Assembly (NCBI GenBank): GCA_900470195.1
Contig: UEIJ01000023.1
Coordinates: forward strand, 62,001 to 126,000
From: Hyphomicrobiales bacterium
GTDB lineage: Bacteria; Pseudomonadota; Alphaproteobacteria; Rhizobiales; Rhizobiaceae
Reading direction: 5' to 3'
Length of the DNA: 64,000 nt
The notes below the pieces were generated by a model. It ran no database searches. It was not told the origin of the DNA and worked only from the letters and a program-made list of their open reading frames with translations. Positions 48,818 to 56,051 of the stretch are shown one piece after another; position 1 is the stretch's first letter, and the number at the start of each line of letters is the position of its first letter. The position numbers and the translations under genes were made by a program.

Positions 48818-49133
48818 CCAATATTCCTTGGTCTTATTCCCTGCAGCAACCCGGCATTTGTTCGATCTTCTTATCTGTCAGTGCACTGAAATCACCACGA
48901 GAGCATGTGCTAATTTCCGGAATCACTGGAAACGCTCAATTTTTTGTTCTTCCGCATGTCTTTTTCCCGAAACCGGTTCCCATTTCAGAGGGACATGTTT
49001 TAGAAGCCGCCGCTTTTTCAGACTGTGAATAGTTTAACCCCATTTCATTGATGAAAGGCAAATAATTCCGTTGTTCCTCGACAGAGTGACCGTTACACAT
49101 TCGGCAAAGCCATTGAACAAATGGAGAGGCCAC
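48818..49133. other. Intergenic region upstream of divK
   Basis: This 316-base gap separates the divergent divK and DUF3572 genes. It contains the family 2 repeat at 48901-49003. The remainder to 49133 holds the promoter and leader of the DUF3572 gene. I see no RNA gene. Confidence 0.5.
48901..49003. repeat. Palindromic intergenic repeat, family 2, long form
   Basis: About 103 bases. One end reads GAGCATGTGC and the other GGACATG. A core CCCGAAACCGGTTCCCATTT is the reverse complement of the core in the 46702 copy, and an inner arm pair TTTCCGGAATCACTGGAAA lies on the left. This is the longer compound form of the same rhizobial element, in the opposite orientation. Confidence 0.8.
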
Positions 49134-49421
49134 ATGAGAACGCCGATGAGCCAAACGGAAGCGGAAGCGATTGCCATTGAAGCTTTAGCGTGGCTGGCGC
49201 AAGAAAAGGACTTGCTGCCTCGCTTTCTCGCCCTGACCGGCATAGAGGCGGCATCCATCCGGCAGGCTGCGCTTGAACCCGGCTTTCTCGCGGGTGTCTT
49301 GCAATTTTTCCTGTCCCACGAACCGACGCTGTTGCGCTACTGCGAAGAAGTCGGCCGAGATCCGGCAACAATAGAGAAAGCCCTCACGCACCTGCCTGGC
49401 GGGCTGAACCAGCATCTCTAG
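49134..49421 (+). CDS. DUF3572 family protein
   Basis: A 95-residue, mostly helical protein of the DUF3572 family, restricted to alphaproteobacteria as far as I recall. The pattern is 'EAEAIAIEALAWLAQEKDLL' then 'RFLALTGIEAASIRQAA' and 'PGFLAGVLQFFLSHEPTLL'. The function is unknown. The ATG at 49134 follows GGAGAGG by five bases; an in-frame TTG 63 bases upstream lacks a ribosome site. In many relatives it sits beside divK/pleD, as here. Confidence 0.88.
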   Translation: MRTPMSQTEAEAIAIEALAWLAQEKDLLPRFLALTGIEAASIRQAALEPGFLAGVLQFFLSHEPTLLRYCEEVGRDPATIEKALTHLPGGLNQHL

Positions 49422-49444
49422 CAGCGCGCTCCAAAACCAGACGG

Positions 49445-49469
49445 CAAAGCCCGGCAGAGCCGGGCTTTG
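49445..49469. terminator. Bidirectional terminator between DUF3572 and rnk
   Basis: Arms CAAAGCCCGGC and GCCGGGCTTTG enclose a three-base loop. It lies between the converging DUF3572 and rnk genes. Confidence 0.85.
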
Positions 49470-49476
49470 TTATTGG

Positions 49477-49905
49477 TTATTCAGCAGCAGGAGTTGCTGT
49501 AGCAATCTCGACTTCATTCGAAACCGACAATACGTTCAATTCGTGCTGCTTGCCATCGCGCGCCGTCCACGAGATTGACTGGCCAGGTGCAAGGCCAATC
49601 AACGCGGTGCCGATTGGCGTCAGTATGGAAATCTTGCCCTGCGCAATGTCCGCTTCGCCCGGATAGACCAGCGTCACCCGGCGCTCCTGCCCGTCATTGG
49701 AGCGAAACTCGACAGTAGAACCCATGTGAATCACATCCTGCGGCAAGCGCTTGGCAGGCACGACTTTTGCCCGGTCGAGCTCGGCCATCAGTTCCTCGGC
49801 AATCTCCTCGAGACGTTCCGAAACATTTGTGGCCAGCCCCATCAGGCGTTCATAGTCAATTTCGCTGACAACGATATTGGGCTTCTTGCGATTCTTTCCG
49901 CTCAT
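49477..49905 (-). CDS. rnk: Nucleoside diphosphate kinase regulator (Rnk/GreA-like)
   Basis: A 142-residue protein. The N-terminal coiled coil starts 'KPNIVVSEIDYERLMGLA'. The C-terminal GreA/GreB FKBP-like domain reads 'VTLVYPGEADIAQGKISILT' and 'PIGTALIGLAPGQSISW'. Rnk proteins bind RNA polymerase and, in Pseudomonas and Escherichia coli, affect nucleoside diphosphate kinase. They have a shorter coiled coil than Gre factors and do not rescue stalled complexes. Confidence 0.9.
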   Translation of the reverse strand: MSGKNRKKPNIVVSEIDYERLMGLATNVSERLEEIAEELMAELDRAKVVPAKRLPQDVIHMGSTVEFRSNDGQERRVTLVYPGEADIAQGKISILTPIGTALIGLAPGQSISWTARDGKQHELNVLSVSNEVEIATATPAAE

Positions 49906-50228
49906 GGCGAGTGCTCACTGCTGTTGAAAGGTAATAAACCTTCGTGCGGTTTCGGCACGAAGCTGTTCAGATTGATTTTGGTGAAAGCGCTTGTTTGAAA
50001 TCCGCTTTTGGACAAGCGGCGTACCGTCCCCCGGAGTTCCCCTGCGCTAGGCAGAACTCGAGGGTAGCTATCCCGTGATCGGATGAACCCGATGGAGTAT
50101 GGATGCAAAACGGTTGTTCATATTGCTAAACTTGGTGATATTCCCGGCAATGTCAAGTGTAAGACCCGGCAGGCCACATAAGCCGATGGCACTTCAGCTT
50201 TTCGATGTTATAAAAGGATGTTCCTTTT
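49906..50228. other. Intergenic region between rnk and dinB
   Basis: This 323-base gap between the divergent rnk and dinB genes contains short complementary stretches such as CTTCGTGC...GCACGAAG (near 49940) and GGGTAGCTATCCC (near 50062). These could fold in a leader of rnk on the minus strand. The right end carries TATAAA at 50210-50215, a likely -10 element for dinB. I recognise no named RNA. Confidence 0.4.
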
Positions 50229-50234
50229 ATGTTC
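50220..50234 (+). promoter_or_regulatory. LexA (SOS) box at the dinB start
   Basis: GTTCCTTTTATGTTC is an exact GTTC-N7-GTTC alphaproteobacterial LexA operator. It lies just after a TATAAA -10-like element and overlaps the first possible ATG of dinB (50229), with a further GTTC half-site at 50243-50246. The position would block transcription start. It also suggests that translation begins at the ATG at 50253. Confidence 0.85.
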
Positions 50235-51590
50235 ATCAGACGGTTCGTCCTCATGGCTGCCACCACTGCTCCCAACAGTCCGGAAAAAGGTGTTTGCCGC
50301 GATTGCCTTGCGCCGCAAAAATCGGACTCGGGCAGGCGTTGCCATGCATGCGGCAGCCCCCGTCTTCTCCGACACATTGAACTTTACAAGCTCTCCCTTG
50401 CCCATATTGACTGCGACGCGTTTTATGCCTCGGTTGAAAAACGAGACAATCCGGAGTTACGGGACAAACCCCTCATCATCGGCGGCGGGAAGCGCGGCGT
50501 CGTATCGACCGCCTGCTATCTCGCCCGTATTCATGGTGTAAGGTCTGCCATGCCCATGTTTAAGGCGCTGGAAGCGTGTCCAGAGGCAGTCGTTCTCAAG
50601 CCTGACATGGAAAAATATGCTCGCGTCGGCCGTGAAGTACGGCAGATGATGCGTGAGCTGACGCCCCTCGTCGAGCCGCTCTCCATCGACGAGGCTTTTC
50701 TGGATCTGAGCGGCACGGAGCGCCTGCACAAAGCACCACCCGCAATCGTCCTCGCACGGTTCGCAAAGCGGGTAGAGGATGAAATAGGCATCTCCGCCTC
50801 GATAGGGCTCTCTTATTGCAAGTTTCTGGCCAAGGTCGCATCGGATTTGGAAAAACCACGCGGCTTTTCCGTAATAGGCGAAGCGGAGGCTTTGGCTTTC
50901 TTGCGGGAGCGATCCGTCAGCACGATCTGGGGGGTCGGCAAAGCCTTTGCTGCCAAACTGGAAAGTGATGGAATCAGGACTATCGGCCAGCTCCAGACAA
51001 TGGAGGAAGGAATGCTCATGAAAGCCTATGGCAGCATGGGCCAGCGCCTTTACCGCCTTGCCCGAGGACAGGATAGCCGCAAGGTCGAGCCGGACCATGA
51101 CATGAAAAGCGTTTCAGCGGAGACAACATTCAATAACGATCTGTCCGGCGCGGATGATCTCATTCCGGTGCTTCGTGCGCTTGCCGAGAAAGTATCGCGG
51201 CGTCTGAAAGCAGGCGACATAGCCGGACGCACCGTCGTCTTGAAGCTGAAAACTCACGATTTCAAATTGCGCACCCGCAATCGTCAGCTTTCCGACCCTA
51301 CCCAACTTGCGGACAGAATCTTCCGCTATGGATTACAGCTTCTTGAAAAAGAACTGGATGGAACGAGATATCGTCTCTTGGGAATTGGGGTTAGCGAACT
51401 TTCTTCAAGCGACCGGGCCGACCCGCCCGATCTCGTTGACACTCAGGCCACCAAACGCGCGGTCGCCGAGAATGCCATGGATCGGCTGAGAAACAAATTC
51501 GGGTCAAGTGTTGTCGAAACTGGCTATACCTTCTCCAAGGGCAATCTCGCCCGCCCCCAAATGCCACCAGACCGAGACGAACAGCCTTGA
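50229..51590 (+). CDS. dinB: DNA polymerase IV with N-terminal zinc ribbon
   Basis: A 453-residue Y-family translesion polymerase. Palm motifs '[15 protein letters not shown]' and '[12 protein letters not shown]', the thumb helix-hairpin-helix ('[17 protein letters not shown]') and the little finger ('[18 protein letters not shown]') are all present. Before the palm lies a four-cysteine cluster C-x2-C-x11-C-x2-C (Cys23, 26, 38, 41) that looks like a zinc ribbon, absent from Escherichia coli DinB. The first ATG (50229) falls inside the LexA box, so the second ATG (50253) may be the true start, giving 445 residues. It is under SOS control by that box. Confidence 0.93.
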   Translation: MFIRRFVLMAATTAPNSPEKGVCRDCLAPQKSDSGRRCHACGSPRLLRHIELYKLSLAHIDCDAFYASVEKRDNPELRDKPLIIGGGKRGVVSTACYLARIHGVRSAMPMFKALEACPEAVVLKPDMEKYARVGREVRQMMRELTPLVEPLSIDEAFLDLSGTERLHKAPPAIVLARFAKRVEDEIGISASIGLSYCKFLAKVASDLEKPRGFSVIGEAEALAFLRERSVSTIWGVGKAFAAKLESDGIRTIGQLQTMEEGMLMKAYGSMGQRLYRLARGQDSRKVEPDHDMKSVSAETTFNNDLSGADDLIPVLRALAEKVSRRLKAGDIAGRTVVLKLKTHDFKLRTRNRQLSDPTQLADRIFRYGLQLLEKELDGTRYRLLGIGVSELSSSDRADPPDLVDTQATKRAVAENAMDRLRNKFGSSVVETGYTFSKGNLARPQMPPDRDEQP

Positions 51591-51717
51591 TTTTCCTGAA
51601 CGTGGAAACCTTTGGAGAAATTTTCTACATTTACCTCTTACAGCTTGACGAGATCGGTCTGGATCAATATTGGAACGGCCAAGGCTTTGCTGAGTGATTT
51701 GGCACAGCTTTACGGAA

Positions 51718-51791
51718 GGCCTCGTGGCGGAGTGGTTACGCAGAGGACTGCAAATCCTTGCACCCCGGTTCGATTCCGGGCGAGGCCTCCA
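51718..51791 (+). tRNA. tRNA-Cys (anticodon GCA)
   Basis: A full cloverleaf: acceptor arms GGCCTCG and CGAGGCC, D arm around GGAGTGGTTACGC, anticodon loop CTGCAAA with GCA, T arm CCCGGTTCGATTCCGGG, and encoded CCA. It marks the left edge of an orphan-rich region. Confidence 0.97.
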
Positions 51792-52114
51792 AAATTTCCC
51801 CAAACAACCGATAAAGTCTTGAATATAAGCCCTCTTATTTTCCTGGTGTGGCAATATGTTCACCCGTTTTCCGCCACACTTTTGCGGGTGTGGCAATTTG
51901 TTCTGCCTTGCGCTCAATTATCTACTTTAATTCACACGTCCCGAATCTCCGTTGACTCTCTTTTCAGATGAGAACATTTTAGGAACATCGGGCGGTGGCC
52001 CGATAACGTCACGGACATGCTCGGTGGCCTGTGAGAACGCACTGGGCGAACGGCGGAAATCGCCCGAGACTGGTTTCAAGTGAGAATGCAAGCTCGCTAC
52101 TTGTAGGATGGTGA
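51792..52114. other. Gene-poor stretch right of tRNA-Cys
   Basis: These 323 bases hold no gene I can support. They contain a 17-base direct repeat (described separately) and have reading frames interrupted in all directions. Sequence next to a tRNA 3' end is a common integration site, but no integrase fragment or copy of the tRNA end can be recognised. Confidence 0.5.
51845..51903 (+). repeat. 17-base direct repeat
   Basis: GGTGTGGCAATATGTTC (51845-51861) and GGTGTGGCAATTTGTTC (51887-51903) differ at one base and are 42 bases apart. Between them GCCACAC is the inverse of GTGTGGC, so a hairpin with either copy is also possible. It could be a protein-binding array or a relic of a mobile element. 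Confidence 0.6.
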
Positions 52115-52633
52115 ATGAGTGACATTTGGAAAATTCGCTTAGTCGCGGCCTTCTTTATACCGATCGGCTTGTTTGGCCCTATCTTCGTCGATCCAACTGA
52201 AGGCCACACGCCCCGCGGGGTATTGTTCGTGAAGTTGTTTGTCCCCACGGGAGCGTTTTGGATATTTCGTATAACATGTGTGGGCATCATTATGCTGCCA
52301 ATAGGAGCTATTGGTTGCACATGGGCAGCGAGCGCCGCTTTAACGCTTATTTCAAACGCCAATCAATGCTGGAACCCGAATCCAAAGAGGCAACTAGACG
52401 CCAACAGTGAGCGCTCTACGTTTTTCCAACGAGGTAGCCCTACTATGTCCTACCCTGTGACTTCCACGATCTGGATGGGCTTGGGCATTTTGCGCTCTTC
52501 TTTGATGAAGAGGCAACCTCGGTATTTTATCGGTAATGACGGTAGCAGAGCGAAGTGCACCATCTGCTCGAAGCCGTGTAGTGGGCACACTCACCGAAGC
52601 GACGGCCTCTACCGGCTGTCCGGACGACGCTGA
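52115..52633 (+). CDS. Putative small membrane protein
   Basis: A 172-residue frame. The first about 90 residues look real: three hydrophobic stretches ('LVAAFFIPIGLFGPIFV', 'GVLFVKLFVPTGAFWIF', 'GIIMLPIGAIGCTWAAS') and a ribosome site AGGATGGTGA before the ATG. The second half ('NPNPKRQLDANSERST' onward) has a different, Ser/Arg-rich composition. It may be read-through after a frameshift or loss of the original stop. I recognise no family. A weak hairpin follows. It lies in the orphan region between tRNA-Cys and tRNA-Asn. Confidence 0.4.
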   Translation: MSDIWKIRLVAAFFIPIGLFGPIFVDPTEGHTPRGVLFVKLFVPTGAFWIFRITCVGIIMLPIGAIGCTWAASAALTLISNANQCWNPNPKRQLDANSERSTFFQRGSPTMSYPVTSTIWMGLGILRSSLMKRQPRYFIGNDGSRAKCTICSKPCSGHTHRSDGLYRLSGRR

Positions 52634-52638
52634 ATGAA

Positions 52639-52661
52639 AAGCCGCAAGAGCCGAGCGGCTT
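52639..52661 (+). terminator. Possible weak terminator
   Basis: Arms AAGCCGC and GCGGCTT with a nine-base loop lie a few bases after the stop of the putative membrane protein. The following ATTCCTG is only partly T-rich. A competing stem GCCGAGC/GCTCGGC overlaps it. Confidence 0.45.
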
Positions 52662-52780
52662 ATTCCTGTCCCGCTGCTCGGCCTGTCGCGCACCTTTTCA
52701 ATTATCCAATTGATTGAAATCAAATTCTTCGCCAGTTTCATATGATAAATATGCTCTTTCTATCATAACGGAACTCAAAC

Positions 52781-52996
52781 GTGGCCCACCCTCTTCTCAT
52801 CGATAAAGTCGCCACAGCAATTGAACAATGTGGCTGGGAAACCGTCGATATTCTGCAAATGAATAACGTGATGGCCAGAGCAAGCATCGCTGCCATCTAT
52901 GCAGCCCTCATCGAGCACGCTGAACAAATGAACAGAGAGGACGTTATCGAGTGGCTAGTTGCCAGCCCAGTCGGGAATAAAATCTCACAACAATAA
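52781..52996 (+). CDS. Hypothetical small protein
   Basis: A 71-residue, amphipathic helical protein ('LLIDKVATAIEQCGWETVDI', 'ARASIAAIYAALIEHAEQMN') with no signal peptide. It starts at GTG, with GGAA about nine bases upstream. I recognise no family. The even codon use and lack of low-complexity sequence make it more credible than other short frames in this region, but it could still be chance. Confidence 0.45.
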   Translation: MAHPLLIDKVATAIEQCGWETVDILQMNNVMARASIAAIYAALIEHAEQMNREDVIEWLVASPVGNKISQQ

Positions 52997-53160
52997 ACCA
53001 ATAGTTACAGGGCTGATTTTACAGCCGCAACACGTTTTTGCCCGCAACAGGTCATCGATACGTTGTGTCTGTTGACCGACTGTTATCTTCCGACCCGGAA
53101 GCTTTTTCGAAACGATCATATGTAAGTAGGTGCTGCTGGCTGCCATGGGCAACACGAGCG

Positions 53161-53439
53161 TTATTTACGGTTACGCTGCTGTTCGACACAGTTCTTTGCA
53201 TCCTGTCCTGGAATGCATGCATCCTTTTTGGACTTCTGAAGCCGGTCCTGTTTTTGTGATTCGGACGTTTTCGGAACGTGAACACCGTCAGGATCGGAGG
53301 GTGGCTGCCCCGGGGCGGGTGGCGGATTGCCCGGCACTTCGGGCTCCTGCGTGCCCGATTGTGTCGGCATCCCAGACTCCTGGGCAAAAGACATATTCGG
53401 AGAGACTAAAAGCAGCACTACAAGGAGTATGCGTTTCAT
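53161..53439 (-). CDS. Small Pro/Gln-rich secreted protein
   Basis: A 92-residue protein with a clear signal peptide (residues 1-about 19, 'MKRILLVVLLLVSPNMSFAQ'). The mature part is rich in Pro, Glu, Gln, Ser and Lys ('PEVPGNPPPAPGQPPSDPDG') and ends with two cysteines in 'KDACIPGQDAKNCVEQQ', which could form a disulfide. It is probably unfolded and periplasmic. No family is recognised. It is 94 bases downstream of the next gene on the same strand, so they may share a transcript. Confidence 0.6.
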   Translation of the reverse strand: MKRILLVVLLLVSPNMSFAQESGMPTQSGTQEPEVPGNPPPAPGQPPSDPDGVHVPKTSESQKQDRLQKSKKDACIPGQDAKNCVEQQRNRK

Positions 53440-53533
53440 TTTTCACTCCAACAGTTGGACCAATAATGGTTTCAACGGATTTCGGAGTAAAAATGTTCCT
53501 TGCCGTGGATTGGTCGAAGCTCCCGATACGCCG

Positions 53534-53974
53534 CTAGAAGGTCATCGGAACGCCGAGTATCTTTTCACATTCAGTCAGATCTTCTGAGAATTTCGTCAAC
53601 AAGGGATCGTAATCTGGTTCTTCAGCGCTGTCGCTTTTGACATACTCGGATATCGTGTGTGAAAGCTTTAGAAGCGAACTAGCAGCAACGTCACAGCTTT
53701 GGAAGGTCTGGTAATCCGCGGAGCTTTCATTCGCGTTTATGACCTGTCGCCAGTCAGACTGGGCACGTGCGACAGGAGTCGTCACCTTTTCCTCCATCGC
53801 GATTCCCAGTTCCCTGGAACGCCCCTCAGAATTCTCGCCCAACTCGATATAGGTCATCATCCCCGATACGACAGCCTTATGAAGCGCCAGAGCATCTTCT
53901 TTAGCGCCAGCAAGAGCCGGGGATGCGGAAATTAAAGTTAAACCCAATACAATAAAACTGAACAGCAGACGCAT
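53534..53974 (-). CDS. Hypothetical secreted helical protein
   Basis: A 146-residue protein with a signal peptide (residues 1-about 22, 'LGLTLISASPALAGAK') and a mature part that is mostly helical ('DALALHKAVVSGMMTYIELG', 'ASSLLKLSHTISEYVKSDS'). Two cysteines ('FQSCDVAAS' and 'LTECEKILG') could pair. I recognise no family. It is followed on the same strand by the small Pro-rich secreted protein, suggesting a two-gene envelope unit. Confidence 0.6.
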   Translation of the reverse strand: MRLLFSFIVLGLTLISASPALAGAKEDALALHKAVVSGMMTYIELGENSEGRSRELGIAMEEKVTTPVARAQSDWRQVINANESSADYQTFQSCDVAASSLLKLSHTISEYVKSDSAEEPDYDPLLTKFSEDLTECEKILGVPMTF

Positions 53975-54144
53975 AAGAGGCTCCCGAATAAAGCGGTTTC
54001 CAGCTTATAGCGGCGACGGAAAATAAGTGCAAACAGTCCCTCTCCTTGTAGGGAATCTGCGCAGCACAATTATAAAAAGAGACCACTCGACGACCAAGCA
54101 TCGACGGAGTCAACCAAACTATGTTCTCGGTCAATCTCATCCCC

Positions 54145-54180
54145 ATTCCGCTAATTCCGTGATCGCTCTATTAGCGGAAT
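54145..54180. repeat. Perfect 11-base inverted repeat
   Basis: ATTCCGCTAAT (54145-54155) and ATTAGCGGAAT (54170-54180) are exact inverse copies 14 bases apart. No T-run follows on either strand, so a recombination or regulator site is as likely as a terminator. It lies between the secreted protein gene and a 29-codon gene. Confidence 0.6.
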
Positions 54181-54232
54181 GAGGCCATGGGCCGCATGCT
54201 TTTCCCATGATCCAGCAGCCTGGTTCGCACTC

Positions 54233-54322
54233 CTATCGGATCAGTTGAACGACGATGTGTGCACAAACTGCGAGGATGAAAGCAGCTGCGAAGCCGGATT
54301 CGAGACGAAAATACCAAGGCAT
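54233..54322 (-). CDS. Tiny single-span membrane peptide
   Basis: A 29-residue peptide, 'MPWYFRLESGFAAAFILAVC' followed by 'AHIVVQLIR', with one hydrophobic helix bounded by charged ends. The ATG has an excellent ribosome site, GGAG seven bases upstream, which is the reason for calling it. Its frame continues upstream without function-like sequence. Tiny membrane peptides of this kind often regulate larger membrane proteins or act as toxins. Nothing here shows which. Confidence 0.45.
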   Translation of the reverse strand: MPWYFRLESGFAAAFILAVCAHIVVQLIR

Positions 54323-54427
54323 TATCATTCTCCAATCAATGGTTAACGGATAGCTAACCAACGCACGAAAAATGATTTGGTTCACAATGCTAAGCGAGAC
54401 CGCGGCTCCCTCACCGTTAAGAACGAG

Positions 54428-54568
54428 ATGGGAAAAGCCAGTCCAAGCCACTGGTTGGACGACTGCACGACGGTGCGAGAGTTCAGCAAGCGTAACGATC
54501 TTCCGTCGCAACTATCGGAAAGGCTCTTCTCTTTGCGGAACCCAATTACCGAGGATTGGAACGTTTAA
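54428..54568 (+). CDS. Possible small orphan protein
   Basis: A 46-residue frame starting 'MGKASPSHWLDDCTTVREFS' and ending 'NPITEDWNV'. Its ATG is four bases after AACGAG, a weak ribosome site. It is hydrophilic and has no recognisable family. It ends 84 bases before tRNA-Asn. Chance is a serious alternative. Confidence 0.25.
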   Translation: MGKASPSHWLDDCTTVREFSKRNDLPSQLSERLFSLRNPITEDWNV

Positions 54569-54652
54569 TGGCAGGAGGTCAGATCGACTTCGAGGCCACC
54601 ATTATCAAGTTCTTCATTCTGAATGAAATCTAGCCAACTTCGCAAATTGAAG

Positions 54653-54727
54653 TGGCTCCCCGGGCCGGATTCGAACCAGCGACCAACCGGTTAACAGCCG
54701 GTTGCTCTACCGCTGAGCTACCGGGGA
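54653..54727 (-). tRNA. tRNA-Asn (anticodon GTT)
   Basis: A full cloverleaf on the minus strand. The acceptor arms TCCCCGG and CCGGGGA pair, the anticodon loop holds GTT in CTGTTAA between ACCGG and CCGGT, and the T arm is CTGGTTCGAATCCGG. CCA is encoded. It bounds the orphan-rich region on the right. Confidence 0.97.
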
Positions 54728-54893
54728 ACAGGTGCTCGTTGCGTCAGCGAGGTGGCATATAGCAAAAGGATTTCGCGTTTGCAAAGGGCTAAATCCATTT
54801 TTTTCATCTTTTTGCATTCTGCCTTCGAAACCCTATATTCTCTGGGAGGTTTCTGCCTGTGAATTGTAACATATCAGCCTATGAGATGCCCCT

Positions 54894-55229
54894 GTGAGTG
54901 ATAAATATGCCGAAACACCCCGAAGAAAGGCCATTGTGATTCTTGGTCGGCGAATCCCGATGCCCCAATCTGTCATGATGCGTCGTATGCTCGGCGGCTC
55001 ACTCGTCGTCGGCGGTTCACTTGGCTTTCTTCCAATTCTAGGTTTCTGGATGCTTCCCCTCGGATTTATCGTTCTTTCCCACGATTCTCATCGAGTCCGT
55101 CGCTGGCGCCGCCGAAGTGAAATTCACATCTGGCGTAAATGGCTGAAGCGGAAGCCGGCAGACGCGTCAGCTGCCCCGATATCAAGCCGAAGCAAGCACC
55201 AAGGAGACAGCGGCCGGGAAATCATTTGA
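54894..55229 (+). CDS. Small membrane protein
   Basis: A 111-residue protein with two short hydrophobic stretches ('LGGSLVVGGSLGFLPILGF' and 'WMLPLGFIVLSHDS') joined by a tight turn. A strongly basic tail follows ('RVRRWRRRSEIHIWRKWLKR'), probably on the cytoplasmic side. The pattern is like the small PGPGW-type transmembrane proteins, though I am not sure of the family. The start is a GTG. The stop lies three bases before the end of the converging AraC gene. Confidence 0.6.
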   Translation: MSDKYAETPRRKAIVILGRRIPMPQSVMMRRMLGGSLVVGGSLGFLPILGFWMLPLGFIVLSHDSHRVRRWRRRSEIHIWRKWLKRKPADASAAPISSRSKHQGDSGREII

Positions 55230-55232
55230 GGC

Positions 55233-56051
55233 CTATTTGCGCAGTTCACCCGGCGTCAACAGTCGATGCTTTCGCAGAGCGGTCGTGAGATGGCTCTGGC
55301 TCGAAAAATTCAAGTGATCCGCAATTTCTCTTATCGACATGGGCGTCTTTTTAAGCAGCCGCTCGGCCTCATCAAGCCTTAAGTTCATCAGATATTGATG
55401 AGGTGTCTGTCCAAAACTATTTCGAAAGCATGTTGAAAAATGGCTGGCTGAAATCCCCAGCACTGCGGCCATATCCGGGACAGAAAGTGGCTTACGAAAG
55501 TTTTGGGTTAGGTAAGTTTCTATTCGATGGCACGCCGGTTTGTTAAGTCCGGTTTTGCTGTCGGTGGTAGCCTGACCATCTGGCGCACTGCGAACTATCG
55601 TATGCATAAGAACCAAGCCAAGCGCACGCAGATAAGATTCGTCCTGCCCGCCCCGCAAGCGAATCTCGTCCCAGATCATATTCGATATCGGCAAGCAATC
55701 CTTGCACAGGAACTTTATAACGTTCCCCAAGTTGTTGATCTCATGGTTTAAAATATTATCAAAAGAAACATCTCGAAGAAGATGCCCATCAAACTGCCCT
55801 GTCAATATTTCTATGGGTTCGGGCCAGCAGATTGACAGCTTCACAGAATCCGGGATGATAAAAACAGTACCAGCCGCGCAATTGGTATTTTCGCCCGTCT
55901 GCTGAAAACAATACCACCTTAAATTGACAACATGTTCTCTCAAAACGAGGAAAGTCGTCCCGTTACCGTGATAGTTGACTGGTCCGACCTGAGTGGTGGC
56001 GCAGGTTAATCCCCATTTGGTTCCACTCATATGTGGTTCATATACAAGCAT
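55233..56051 (-). CDS. AraC-family transcriptional regulator
   Basis: A 272-residue regulator. The C-terminal about 100 residues are the double helix-turn-helix AraC DNA-binding domain ('LSVPDMAAVLGISASHFSTC' and 'MSIREIADHLNFSSQSHLTT'). The N-terminal domain (about 1-165) is a cupin-like sensor with cysteines and histidines but no clear ligand motif. It is divergent from the metal transporter operon at 56373, so it may regulate that operon. AraC control of such a transporter is not the rule, and regulation of another target remains open. Confidence 0.88.
   Translation of the reverse strand: MLVYEPHMSGTKWGLTCATTQVGPVNYHGNGTTFLVLREHVVNLRWYCFQQTGENTNCAAGTVFIIPDSVKLSICWPEPIEILTGQFDGHLLRDVSFDNILNHEINNLGNVIKFLCKDCLPISNMIWDEIRLRGGQDESYLRALGLVLMHTIVRSAPDGQATTDSKTGLNKPACHRIETYLTQNFRKPLSVPDMAAVLGISASHFSTCFRNSFGQTPHQYLMNLRLDEAERLLKKTPMSIREIADHLNFSSQSHLTTALRKHRLLTPGELRK

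Noticed and set aside
52009..52362. A 117-codon minus-strand frame
   Set aside because: It mirrors the more plausible plus-strand membrane protein frame, and its residues have the look of an antisense translation of hydrophobic helices.
52450..52563. A 37-codon minus-strand frame ending 'KPIQIVEVTG'
   Set aside because: The residues look protein-like, but there is no ribosome site and it lies inside another doubtful frame.
51718..54727. Integrative element with att repeats at the tRNA genes
   Set aside because: No second copy of either tRNA 3' end and no recognisable integrase were found in the window.
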